Shown piece by piece: positions 1 to 8,553 of a stretch of DNA of 64,000 nucleotides; the first letter of the stretch is position 1; each line of letters begins with the position of its first letter. The stretch covers positions 1 through 64,000 of the forward strand of contig JACKBS010000009.1 of assembly GCA_020634435.1 (NCBI GenBank), read 5' to 3'. Source of the stretch: Ardenticatenaceae bacterium (GTDB lineage: Bacteria; Chloroflexota; Anaerolineae; Promineifilales; Promineifilaceae). The notes under the pieces were generated by a model. It was not told the DNA's origin. It was given only the letters and a program-made list of their open reading frames with translations, and did no database searches. The position numbers were made by a program, and so were the translations under genes.

Positions 1-91
1 GGGTGTGATTAGTTTTTGTGTAACGCTAGAGAAGCTTACGCTGGACTCAAGTCTTGGCTCCTGACTCGTTACACAACTTTTCATCACACCC
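1..91. repeat. 91-bp element bounded by imperfect inverted repeats
   Basis: The first 25 bases and the reverse complement of bases 67-91 share GGGTGTGAT at the outer end and GTGTAACG at the inner end, with eight divergent bases between. The middle has no reading frame. The ends look like those of IS256-type elements (subterminal GTGTAA), so this could be a small non-autonomous element or a solo remnant. It could also be a transcription terminator of the upstream region. The window starts at its first base, so the left flank and any target duplication cannot be seen. Confidence 0.45.
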
Positions 92-122
92 GTTTGCATT
101 TTCTCATCATAAAAACCGTGCT

Positions 123-1136
123 TTAGTCAATCCCCTCCCCAGCTACCTCTTGCCGTTTCAAATAACCATCATTCAACGCTAAATAAATAAAGCCACCAAT
201 ACCAGCGTATAGAAAACTTTTGGCACGAATCAGGAGAGCGGTAGAAATCGCCAGGGCCGACGAGGCTCCAAATAATTCTAATGTTACTGTATAGGCAAAC
301 TCCATCAAGCCAATGCCGCCGATTGAGATGGGCAAGTTCATAATGGTCAAAATGACTGGAACAGCAACTAACATATCTATAAATGAAAGATCAGATCCGA
401 ACGCTAATGCGGAGACCCATACATTAACTACGGCCAACAGGTAGAACAACAGCGAGATGAATATCGTAGTCACCAGTGCCACCGGATCGCTTTTATAGGC
501 AACGACTGCCTGTTGGAACTTTTCCAATTTGGCAAAAAACGTTCCTAACAGTGGTAGGCGTGAACCTAGAATACGCTGGGCAAAATGCAGCAGCCGTTCA
601 TCGATCACAAACCAGATGACGCCACTAATCCCCACTATCATGACTCCCAGACCGACTGTAACCCAGGGAATGTTGAACATTTGGACATTGACCACAACAG
701 CAATTAAAGCCAATGCAGATAAAGTAGCCAGACCGGTAAACCGTTCTACAAAAACCGAAGCAACCGCATCGGCATAGTTACCGGTGTGGCGACCCAACTC
801 GGTCATACGTACGACGTCTCCACCGACGGTGGTTGGCAGTAATAAGTTGAAAAACATTCCAACAATATAATAGGCATATAAGCGCCAGACGCTTACGTGA
901 ATGCTTCGTGAGCGCAGTAACATGTACCATTTGAAGGCACTGACAAACATTAAAAGGAACCCGACCGCAATTGATATTGCAAGATACGGCAAGCTTATTT
1001 GCGTAAAGGTACCAAATAAATTTTGCCATCCGGCCCGTGTGAATAAATCGGCGCGGTGCAGGACAAAGGCAATAAGAACGGCCGTAATACTGATTCGTAT
1101 CCAGCGAAACAAACTCTTTTTTTGCATACTGGTCAA
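123..1136 (-). CDS. Lysylphosphatidylglycerol synthase TM-region / flippase-like membrane protein
   Basis: A 337-residue polytopic membrane protein with about eight hydrophobic segments. It carries family hallmarks such as LLLPTTVGGDVVRM near residue 100 and the PISIGGIGLMEF segment near residue 268, which match the LPG_synthase_TM (UPF0104, AglD-like) family. Members move or help assemble lipid-linked substrates in the membrane; the substrate here is unknown. The start is taken as TTG at 1136 because a GGGGAG lies five bases upstream; ATG at 1127 is the alternative. The gene overlaps the stop of the upstream acyltransferase by four bases and is the last gene of the eight-gene operon, so a role in exporting or anchoring the operon's glycan product is a reasonable inference. 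Confidence 0.8.
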   Translation of the reverse strand: MTSMQKKSLFRWIRISITAVLIAFVLHRADLFTRAGWQNLFGTFTQISLPYLAISIAVGFLLMFVSAFKWYMLLRSRSIHVSVWRLYAYYIVGMFFNLLLPTTVGGDVVRMTELGRHTGNYADAVASVFVERFTGLATLSALALIAVVVNVQMFNIPWVTVGLGVMIVGISGVIWFVIDERLLHFAQRILGSRLPLLGTFFAKLEKFQQAVVAYKSDPVALVTTIFISLLFYLLAVVNVWVSALAFGSDLSFIDMLVAVPVILTIMNLPISIGGIGLMEFAYTVTLELFGASSALAISTALLIRAKSFLYAGIGGFIYLALNDGYLKRQEVAGEGID

Positions 1137-1909
1137 TCAATCTCCCCTGGCACAGCCACACCATTCGCTGCTAGATTTCTCATGCGAATTATGCGGGCTG
1201 GGACACCGCCAACGACGGCAAACGGGGGCACGTCCTTTGCCACGACAGCGCCGGATGCCACCACAGCATCCCGTCCGATCGTCACACCATCCAAGATCGT
1301 GACCCGTGCTCCCAACCAAACGTTATCTTTAATACAAACGCCTCCCTTTGGGTTGAGTCCTTGCAGTGCGATAGGAATATCGGTGCGGTCCATGTTATAA
1401 GCCGTGCCTCCAATGTACGCGTAAGGGCCAATAGCTACATGATCGCCGACTTCCACGCAGTTAGCGGCCACAGCATAAATGCAGCTATTTGCGCCGATCC
1501 CTACGAAGTTCCCGATCTGGATACGGCCGTTTTTACAAGTTAGCATTGTGCGCTGACTTAAAATCACTTCCCGACCAATCGTGATACGACTATCGTCCCC
1601 GCGCACGTCCAGTACGCAATCATCTGAGATCACAACATCATCCGCCAGCGTCACTTTAAGCGGCTGGCGCAACGTTAGCCGATTGCCAAAAACAACACCA
1701 CGCCCGACCTGTCCCAATAGGCCCCTAAAGAACTTTTGGCGCAGCCACAAACCAGAAGCACCAGGAAAATGAGCAAACAGGCCAGTTATCAACTCATACT
1801 TCAGGGTAAAGGCCAGGCTATGAGAACCTACTATTAGGTTCTGGTAACGGCCTAACGGGGATATCGACGCATCTGTAATGTCTGAATTCAACTTCTTCTT
1901 TTTAGCCAT
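1133..1909 (-). CDS. Hexapeptide-repeat (LbH) acyltransferase
   Basis: A 258-residue protein with the left-handed beta-helix pattern of hexapeptide acetyltransferases: repeated [LIV]-G-x4 units such as RITIGREVIL, IQIGNFVGIGANSCI, VEVGDHVAIGPYAYIG and GARVTILDGVTIGRDAVVAS. It ends with the typical VVGGVPARIIR. Such enzymes O- or N-acylate sugars, usually from acetyl-CoA. An upstream in-frame start would add 19 residues, but ATG at 1909 (MAKKKKLN) is preferred because it overlaps the asparagine-synthase stop by eight bases and has GAAGGCGG upstream. The residues before the helix (about 25-100) are unusual for the family and may set acceptor specificity. It probably decorates the glycan made by the operon. 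Confidence 0.85.
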   Translation of the reverse strand: MAKKKKLNSDITDASISPLGRYQNLIVGSHSLAFTLKYELITGLFAHFPGASGLWLRQKFFRGLLGQVGRGVVFGNRLTLRQPLKVTLADDVVISDDCVLDVRGDDSRITIGREVILSQRTMLTCKNGRIQIGNFVGIGANSCIYAVAANCVEVGDHVAIGPYAYIGGTAYNMDRTDIPIALQGLNPKGGVCIKDNVWLGARVTILDGVTIGRDAVVASGAVVAKDVPPFAVVGGVPARIIRMRNLAANGVAVPGEID

Positions 1910-3728
1910 AGCTTGATGAACCGCCTTCAATGATGAGGAAGTCTTCGGCAACAGGCGCCGTGCCACGATTGTCTACGTAGATTCGTGCCCACAGTTCGGT
2001 TAAGATAGCCGTCCACAAACGCATGGACTGCTCTGCACTGTAAGCAGTAAACGGCCGTCGTTGCAACAGGCGATCGATATCGGCCGTGTCAAAAAAACCA
2101 CGGGCCTGCACTGCTTCAGGTGAAAGTATCTGGTGGGTAATACGTTCTAATACTTCGCTGAGAACCTTGTCGTACTTCATCGCCTGAGGGAACTTGGGGC
2201 GATTGAGCACTTCTGGTGGCAGCAACGGCTGGACAGCTTGTCGAAAAATATGCTTTTCGCGCCAGCCTTTGATCTTATATTTATCAGGAATCTGAAAAGC
2301 CTGATGAATTAACGTCACGTCAATAAAAGGTGAGCGCACCTCAAGACCGTGGGCCATGTGAAGCCGCTCGGCCTTCGGTAACCACTTGGGCACCCCGTAT
2401 ACAACCCCGCTTTTCAACACCTCGTTCAATAACTCGCTTTTTCTCCGGGGCAACGCGCTTACATTCGGCCTGGTGGTGGCACCAATCACCTCTGGTGGGG
2501 GCGAATCTGAGTTACGAAAGTATGCCATTTGCATCATCCTTCCGATAACACTGGCGGGCCTGGTGCTCACTTGGGTGTAATTATAGAATTCCTCCAGAGG
2601 CGTTTTGAACCATGGTAGCCACTGAATCATGCGAATGATTTTATGCTTTGGCATGCCAGCATATAGACCATCAGAAGCATACCCGGCCAAAACCACATCC
2701 ACATACTCGGCCGCAACCTTCGCTGTTTCGTATTTGTAAACGGTCTCGCTGCGCGCAATCGGATCTTCGAGATGCCACACGAGCTTGGGTAGGCACTGCG
2801 GAATATCTACCGGCGTCACATAAAGGGGATGATGAATAGCGCCCACTGCTTCAGCCGTGATGGCCGCCGTCTTGATCTCTGGGTCTTCTGGCCCATAGCC
2901 ACATGTAAAAGTATGCAGCTTAATATTCGGCCGTACTCGCCGAATGGCCGCCACAACAGCAGCAGAATCGACCCCACCACTCAAGGTGGCGCCAATCTCA
3001 GAGCGATTACCAATCCGTCGCTCAACGGCGGCCAAGAAATGCTCGCCCACGGACTGAGCATGCTCTGCTTCTGGGATGTCAATCAGTTCCGCTTGAATTG
3101 TCCAATAACGACCGACCTGGCAAATTCCGTTTAGATCGTACTCAAGATAACTTCCGGCAGGCACAGAGACAATGTCCTGCAATAAGGTATGATCCGCTGG
3201 TGGATACTTTGTATATTGTAGTAACTGGATAGCATCCCGATCCGGTTGTGCTGGCACAAACGGCAGTACCAGCAGCGCTTTATACTCTGAGGCAAAAGCG
3301 AACCTGCCACCCCCATGCCAGTAGTATAACGGCCGTGTTCCCACCGCATCGCGCGCCAGAAAGAGCCGGGACCGAGCAAAATCCCACACCGCAAAGGCAA
3401 AATCACCATTCAAATGTTCGCAAATAGCCGGGCCATATGCTGCGTACCCTTGCAACAATACTTCTTCCGCGCGGTCGCTCTGACAGGTGTAGCCTTGCAT
3501 CGCCAGCTTCTGATGCAGTTCATCCAAATTGTAAATAGCTGCATCTGCCACTACCGCAAACTCGTTTGTCACGAGGGGGTTGACCCTGGCCGGGAGGCGT
3601 TCGCCTAAAGCGATAAGGGTGTCATGAACGCTTGTCAATGTGTGCGGACCGCGGTGGCTGAGACGGTTTCCCATAGCTTCCAGCAGATCGGCATCCACCT
3701 GACCAACACATCCGTAAATTGCACTCAT
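1902..3728 (-). CDS. Asparagine synthase-like amidotransferase lacking the N-terminal Cys
   Basis: A 608-residue two-domain protein. The N-terminal class II glutaminase-like domain keeps the HLNGDFAFAVWD and LFLARDAVGTRPLYY signatures. The C-terminal synthetase domain has the ATP PP-loop TLSGGVDSAAVV near residue 245 and the EVRSPFID segment near residue 460. True AsnB proteins begin Met-Cys-Gly-Ile and use Cys2 as the glutaminase nucleophile; this one begins Met-Ser-Ala-Ile, so glutamine hydrolysis is doubtful. ATG at 3728 is chosen because of the AGGAT upstream; a start 13 codons earlier would not restore an N-terminal Cys. Inside a glycan operon such paralogs probably amidate a sugar or carboxylate using ammonia or another amine. 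Confidence 0.85.
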   Translation of the reverse strand: MSAIYGCVGQVDADLLEAMGNRLSHRGPHTLTSVHDTLIALGERLPARVNPLVTNEFAVVADAAIYNLDELHQKLAMQGYTCQSDRAEEVLLQGYAAYGPAICEHLNGDFAFAVWDFARSRLFLARDAVGTRPLYYWHGGGRFAFASEYKALLVLPFVPAQPDRDAIQLLQYTKYPPADHTLLQDIVSVPAGSYLEYDLNGICQVGRYWTIQAELIDIPEAEHAQSVGEHFLAAVERRIGNRSEIGATLSGGVDSAAVVAAIRRVRPNIKLHTFTCGYGPEDPEIKTAAITAEAVGAIHHPLYVTPVDIPQCLPKLVWHLEDPIARSETVYKYETAKVAAEYVDVVLAGYASDGLYAGMPKHKIIRMIQWLPWFKTPLEEFYNYTQVSTRPASVIGRMMQMAYFRNSDSPPPEVIGATTRPNVSALPRRKSELLNEVLKSGVVYGVPKWLPKAERLHMAHGLEVRSPFIDVTLIHQAFQIPDKYKIKGWREKHIFRQAVQPLLPPEVLNRPKFPQAMKYDKVLSEVLERITHQILSPEAVQARGFFDTADIDRLLQRRPFTAYSAEQSMRLWTAILTELWARIYVDNRGTAPVAEDFLIIEGGSSSYG

Positions 3729-3790
3729 TTGTTTTATCCTTGCAATACATCTAGGAAGAAGCGGCAAAGTGCGGCCTCTCGGCCTGGCTG

Positions 3791-4792
3791 CTAGAGATAA
3801 TTATTCTCGCGATACCAAACGGCCGTTTCGCTCAAACCCGTCTTCAAATCCACCTTGGGCTGGTACCCTAACTCGCGCTTGGCCTTGCTGATGTCAAACG
3901 CCCGGTTTTGGCGGAACCAATCGACGCGGCGGCGAAAAAGTGGCGGCGAAATGTTAAATGGTTTGCACACCGCTTCGCACCCTACGGCCGCCAGCCACAA
4001 AGGCCAAAACGGCAGGTGAATCACGGAAACATCCACGTTCAAAACGTCGGCGATTACCTCCACAAGATCATTCAGTTCGTAATATTTCTCGTCGGCAATC
4101 AGGTAGGTTTGGCCCTTGGATTCTTCCTTTTCGGCTGCCAAAATCAAGGCGTCTACTAAATTGTCGATGTAAAGCGGATGGTAGGTGGCCCTGCCATTGC
4201 CAAACATCAAGAACCGGCCCGGCGCGACGCGCTTAAATAGCATCAACCACCTTTCTGGATCGCCCGGGCCATAAATCGCGGCCGGGCGCAAAATGGCCAC
4301 GTGCAGCCCCCGCTCAATGAACTCCTGAGCCACTTCTTCGCCCTTGTACTTGGTAAACTGGTAATAATCGGCCGGTGTAATCGGTGCTGTTTCCGGAGCT
4401 GGCGGGTTATCAACATCGCCATGCACACCGCAGGTGCTGGAATACACAAACTTCTTGACGCCATGTTTTTCAGCTGCTTCCAGCAAATAGCGAGTCCCGT
4501 TAACGTTCACATCCCAGTACACTTCTTTGGGCAAATCAATTCGACGGAACGCCGCCGCCAGATGCTGGATCACATCACAACCTTCGACCAGATGGAACAT
4601 TAGCTCTCTGTCAGTGACGGATCCTATGGTGATGTTGGCGCCCAACGCTTTTAGTTCTTCATAGAAATAACCGGGTTGATTATCAACTACCAGGACTTCG
4701 TGCCCCTGCCCTAACAATCGTTTAACGAGATGCGAACCGGTAAATCCGGTTCCTCCGGTTACCAGAATCTTTTGTTTACCTGCCTGACTCAT
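3791..4792 (-). CDS. NAD-dependent epimerase/dehydratase (extended SDR)
   Basis: A 333-residue extended short-chain dehydrogenase. The Rossmann motif TGGTGFTGSHL lies at residues 12-22, the catalytic Ser in VYSSTCGVHG near residue 117, and the YxxxK motif as YQFTK near residue 145. The family includes nucleotide-sugar epimerases, dehydratases and 3-beta-hydroxysteroid-type dehydrogenases. The C-terminal ELGYQPKVDLKTGL is typical of sugar-acting members. It sits third from the end of the glycan operon, 62 bases upstream of the asparagine-synthase-like gene, so nucleotide-sugar or lipid-linked sugar modification is the likely role. The exact substrate cannot be read from sequence. Confidence 0.85.
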   Translation of the reverse strand: MSQAGKQKILVTGGTGFTGSHLVKRLLGQGHEVLVVDNQPGYFYEELKALGANITIGSVTDRELMFHLVEGCDVIQHLAAAFRRIDLPKEVYWDVNVNGTRYLLEAAEKHGVKKFVYSSTCGVHGDVDNPPAPETAPITPADYYQFTKYKGEEVAQEFIERGLHVAILRPAAIYGPGDPERWLMLFKRVAPGRFLMFGNGRATYHPLYIDNLVDALILAAEKEESKGQTYLIADEKYYELNDLVEVIADVLNVDVSVIHLPFWPLWLAAVGCEAVCKPFNISPPLFRRRVDWFRQNRAFDISKAKRELGYQPKVDLKTGLSETAVWYRENNYL

Positions 4793-4812
4793 GGGTGTTT
4801 GTGTCTCCCTGT

Positions 4813-5655
4813 TTAATGAGTTAACGATGGAGCTGCCCGCCCCACGTTTGCCGAATTACTGCTGGTGTCTAGCGTCGTTTTGTTGACGCTTGCCCTGGCG
4901 ATTAGCATATAGCCAGTTGTAAAAAATAGTAGGTTATCTAGCTTAGCAAACAGCCAGACAACAGGATACAAAAGCGAGTAAAGCCGGAAAATTAGCTTAT
5001 TTTTTTTGAGGTCCTGTTCCGTCACAATGGCCCCTTTTTGGGAATGGTCTTTTTTGTTGCGCTGTGTCATGTAAACGGCCTGAACGATGAGGGTATCAAT
5101 GAACTCGGAAAAGAATTTGGAATAAGTTTTGTGCTGTTCCACAGTAAACTGCTCACCTAGCAGGTGGCGCAAAGACTCGACGGTATAGCCTGGTCGTAAA
5201 TGGCCATGTTTCTCATCTGTCTGGCCAATGGCTAGGCGAAACTTGCGCAGCAGGCTGTTTTTAATGTGGGGCACATTGATGATAACCGTGCCGTCTGGCC
5301 GCAAAACACGGAATAGTTCTTGCCTGAACGCGGCATCGTCTGGAATGTGCTCTAAGAAATCCACAATGGCGACGCAGTCAAATTCACTATCGGCAAAGGG
5401 TGTGGTACGGCCGTTAATCTTATACACATCGTCTGTCACCAACGCCCGAATCGCCGAAACGCTCGCGTCGTCCAGGTCGGCACTTTTCCATTGACCGCCC
5501 CGCTGCCGGAGCAGCAAGCTGATCACACCATTGTCGGACCCAATATCCAGGCAAGTTAGCCCCGAGGTGGGGCCTATAAGATCAGTGATTTCTTTGAGCT
5601 TGCGCTGTTTCAGGACAGATTTATTAAACAGACGAACTGGCCACTTTTGTTCCAT
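4813..5655 (-). CDS. Class I SAM-dependent methyltransferase
   Basis: A 280-residue protein with the SAM-binding motif I LDIGSDNGVISLL near residue 35 and a motif IV region DFLEHIPDD near residue 100, followed by VLRPDGTVIINVPH. This is the Methyltransf_11 type that acts on small molecules or lipid-linked sugars. The C-terminal third has hydrophobic stretches (RLYSLLYPVVWLFAKLDNLL) that may attach it to the membrane. The start overlaps the end of the FAD dehydrogenase gene by 32 bases, consistent with translational coupling, and the SDR gene follows after 20 bases. Confidence 0.8.
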   Translation of the reverse strand: MEQKWPVRLFNKSVLKQRKLKEITDLIGPTSGLTCLDIGSDNGVISLLLRQRGGQWKSADLDDASVSAIRALVTDDVYKINGRTTPFADSEFDCVAIVDFLEHIPDDAAFRQELFRVLRPDGTVIINVPHIKNSLLRKFRLAIGQTDEKHGHLRPGYTVESLRHLLGEQFTVEQHKTYSKFFSEFIDTLIVQAVYMTQRNKKDHSQKGAIVTEQDLKKNKLIFRLYSLLYPVVWLFAKLDNLLFFTTGYMLIARASVNKTTLDTSSNSANVGRAAPSLTH

Positions 5656-7333
5656 TTAAATTTTGATTACCTTGTAATAGAAACCGCTGTTTTGTCTGTT
5701 CTATTTCCAGCTGGATTTGAGCTTGATCCCAACCCAATTCTGCGCCCATCACCTGAGCACAGTTCTGAAGTGTCGCTTCATCGGGCGGTCCGGCCGTACC
5801 CAATTCAGTACGGCGGAAGATCACGTCGGGCAGCGCTTGCGCCATTTCTATCTGCACCGCATAGCGCGTTTCGGCCGCAATCAGGTCGCATTTGCCTGGT
5901 TTACGGCCGTTTACAGCCATATAAGACAAAACATCTAAATAGTTCGTGCCATAGTTCAAAATGAGTTGGCGCATCGTGTCGGGCTCAAGGTTAAACGGCC
6001 GTTGCTCCACTGCCTCGTTCAAAAAAGTATCAAACTGCTCAATCTGACCATCATGCAGCGGTGTGGTGGCCGAGCTGGACCGTGTTGGCCTTTCGCCCCA
6101 GGCGGCAAAGACGGCATCGAGCACTTTTTCCGCTACGTGTCGGGCGGTTGTGTACTTAACGCCCGTCACAGAAAACAACCCTTTCACCCCATCTTCTTGC
6201 TCATGATTGTGAATGGTGAATTGTTTGGCCAGCTGCACCGAACCTGAAAGTGGATCAGCGCCGGTTATTGGCACCAGACCCGCCTGGACAAACATCACAT
6301 CCGCCAGCGTAAGCTGCGCCGCTGGATAAGCTAGGTTCACTTCAGCTAAAAACGCTTTTACTTCCTCCGCGCGAACAGAGAAATTGTCGGGCTGACCGTC
6401 ATACGGAATATATTCAGTGCCAATCATCGAACGACCGCGCCAGGGGACGATAAAAAAGAGACGACTGCCCTTGTCTAAAACGGCATCTGTGTCCCGATAC
6501 GGCCGTTGGCTGGCAATGCCTACCGCATACTCCTTAAAAAGCGGCCGTGTAATCACGTTGAATGCTTTGGCAAAACGCAGCGATGAATGAGTTGGCAGTT
6601 TCGGCAAAAGTTGCTGTATCTGGTTCATCCACGGACCGACCGTATTAATTACCATCCGCGCGAATACGTTGTAACACTGCCCATTAACCGTCTTATCTTT
6701 AACCGTGACGCCTTTCACCTCCGTGGGGGTTCCCAAGAAGCCTGTGACTTCAGCATAATTAGCGGCCTGCGCACCCGCCTTAACGGCTGAGCGGATAAAA
6801 GAAAGCGTTAAACGCTCTGAATTGTAAACCTGGGCGTCATAGAAGATGGCGCCGCCCGTCAGACCATCGGTAAAAATCCCCGGCAGGCGATCCAGACATG
6901 CCGTGCGCGATATCATATGTCCTCGCGGTATATGTCTATCAGGATCATTTAAACGGTTTCGGTCAAAGCCAACCAGGTCATTGACGGCTAACCCAATTGT
7001 CATCACTTCTTTTCCCTTGAGACCGTGTCCGTAGGTGGGCATTAGTACTGGCAGGATGTGAACAAGGTGTGGGGCTATTTGTAGTAAAGCACGTCTCTCA
7101 CCGATTGATTCTCGGGCGCGTTTGATATCGGCATGTTGTAAATACCGTAGTCCCCCGTGAATGACTTTGAGGCTGTTGGCTGAAGTCGCTCCGCCAAAAT
7201 CCGACTTTTCGACGAGGGCAACAGAAAGGCCGCGCAATGTGGCTTCCCAGGCGACACAGGCACCGTAAATGCCACCGCCGATGACCAGCAAGTCAAACGT
7301 TTTATCTGCCAGCCCCGCTAGCTCTCTTTTCAT
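5624..7333 (-). CDS. GlpD-like FAD-dependent glycerol-3-phosphate dehydrogenase
   Basis: A 569-residue flavoprotein. The N-terminal FAD-binding motif VIGGGIYGACVAWEA is at about residues 16-30. It is followed by GlpA/GlpD signatures: SLKVIHGGLRYLQ near residue 57, NTVGPWMNQI near 235, and FIVPWRGRSMIGTEY near 295. The C-terminal domain resembles the DAO_C domain of GlpD. Known members oxidise sn-glycerol 3-phosphate to dihydroxyacetone phosphate, passing electrons to quinone. Its position between two methyltransferases and a glycosyltransferase is unusual for a catabolic GlpD. A related polyol-phosphate dehydrogenase serving glycan or glycolipid synthesis is possible. It ends inside the following methyltransferase gene. 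Confidence 0.85.
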   Translation of the reverse strand: MKRELAGLADKTFDLLVIGGGIYGACVAWEATLRGLSVALVEKSDFGGATSANSLKVIHGGLRYLQHADIKRARESIGERRALLQIAPHLVHILPVLMPTYGHGLKGKEVMTIGLAVNDLVGFDRNRLNDPDRHIPRGHMISRTACLDRLPGIFTDGLTGGAIFYDAQVYNSERLTLSFIRSAVKAGAQAANYAEVTGFLGTPTEVKGVTVKDKTVNGQCYNVFARMVINTVGPWMNQIQQLLPKLPTHSSLRFAKAFNVITRPLFKEYAVGIASQRPYRDTDAVLDKGSRLFFIVPWRGRSMIGTEYIPYDGQPDNFSVRAEEVKAFLAEVNLAYPAAQLTLADVMFVQAGLVPITGADPLSGSVQLAKQFTIHNHEQEDGVKGLFSVTGVKYTTARHVAEKVLDAVFAAWGERPTRSSSATTPLHDGQIEQFDTFLNEAVEQRPFNLEPDTMRQLILNYGTNYLDVLSYMAVNGRKPGKCDLIAAETRYAVQIEMAQALPDVIFRRTELGTAGPPDEATLQNCAQVMGAELGWDQAQIQLEIEQTKQRFLLQGNQNLNGTKVASSSV

Positions 7334-7362
7334 CGCTGCAACCTGATGGCCTAATGAAAAAG

Positions 7363-8553
7363 CTATTTACTTACGGAGTAGGCTACTTTTCTGCGATAAC
7401 TGTTTTCTTGTTTTAGCCAATCAAACAGATGGTTCGATCTTTCCCGGAAAACAGGGTAGGAGAACTGGGTCTCGATTAAGTGCTTGCCAGCTTCACCCAA
7501 TTGGTGGCGTAACGTTTCATTTTCAATGAGTTGGACCATGCCAGCGGCATACGCTTCGGCGGTTGGTTCGGTTAGCATGGCGGCCTCGTTGTCCATCACT
7601 TGCGTGTGCGTTGGTAACGCCGTTGCTAGAAGCGGTTTGCCGCTGTGCAGGTAGGAATAAACCTTCATCGGTGTGTTGCGGCCTTTAATCCGAGGGGAGA
7701 CCAGTATGTCAGCTTCAGCCAGATAGGCAGCCAGATCTTCTATCGGCCGTGGCCCCAAAAAGTGGACTTTCAAATGAATGCCCAAGTGGTAAGATTTAAC
7801 CAGATATTTTTCGATATCGTTCGTGGCGCCGCCAATAATCACCAAATTAACCTGTTTGGTACTTTTTAAGGCTACGGCAAAACTTTCCAGGAGCAAGTCA
7901 ATCCCCTGGTATGTCTGCAAATTGCCCACATACATCAACATGACCCCATCAATGTGCAGCTGATGGCGAATGCCGTTGTGCCCCTGTGGTTTGACGTCTT
8001 TCAGCATCGACACATCGTGCAGAATAACAACTTTCTGCGGATCGTATTTGCCAACATCTTCGGCCAGAGAGCGACAAACGGGAGCAACTGCCTGGGCATG
8101 TTTAACAGCCAGTCCCTCAAAAAATCGGAAAATAAACGAAATTGGCTCAAACCAGGGAACTTGCTCAACCATTTGTTGCGCCAGTGACGAGTCCATGTCG
8201 TATACGTAAGGCAAGCGGAAAAATGGCTTTAGCAGCAGGGCAATAAAGGCAGATTCTTCGACGGCGTGTATCAGATCGTAACGCCGCTTTAGGACGAGCA
8301 AAAGTACGGTCCAAAGCATGAAAAAGTCACAAACGACTTTTTTCCACGAAAAACCAGCCTGAATATCGTGAACAGGAATGCGAGGGATGCGATGAATCGT
8401 CACACCCTCGTAGTAAACGTCTGCCCCTTCGTGATAAGCAACCACATCAACCTCATCCCCTCGTTCTGACATCACCTTCAGGAGATTATCAACAGCAATA
8501 GGTGTTCCTCGATCTTGATAAAAGGATTGTGGTGCCATCAACAGGATTCTCAT
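7363..8553 (-). CDS. Glycosyltransferase family 4
   Basis: A 396-residue GT-B fold glycosyltransferase. The N-terminal acceptor domain begins MRILLMAPQSFYQDRGTPI, with the glycine-rich loop partly replaced by DRGTP. The C-terminal nucleotide-sugar domain has MLMYVGNLQTYQGIDLLLES near residue 210 and the SPRIKGRNTPMKVYSYLHSG segment near residue 300, where GT4 enzymes bind the donor. Such enzymes add a sugar to a lipid or a growing polysaccharide on the cytoplasmic face. The start codon overlaps the stop of the upstream methyltransferase by one base (TAATG), so the two are translated together. Confidence 0.88.
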   Translation of the reverse strand: MRILLMAPQSFYQDRGTPIAVDNLLKVMSERGDEVDVVAYHEGADVYYEGVTIHRIPRIPVHDIQAGFSWKKVVCDFFMLWTVLLLVLKRRYDLIHAVEESAFIALLLKPFFRLPYVYDMDSSLAQQMVEQVPWFEPISFIFRFFEGLAVKHAQAVAPVCRSLAEDVGKYDPQKVVILHDVSMLKDVKPQGHNGIRHQLHIDGVMLMYVGNLQTYQGIDLLLESFAVALKSTKQVNLVIIGGATNDIEKYLVKSYHLGIHLKVHFLGPRPIEDLAAYLAEADILVSPRIKGRNTPMKVYSYLHSGKPLLATALPTHTQVMDNEAAMLTEPTAEAYAAGMVQLIENETLRHQLGEAGKHLIETQFSYPVFRERSNHLFDWLKQENSYRRKVAYSVSK

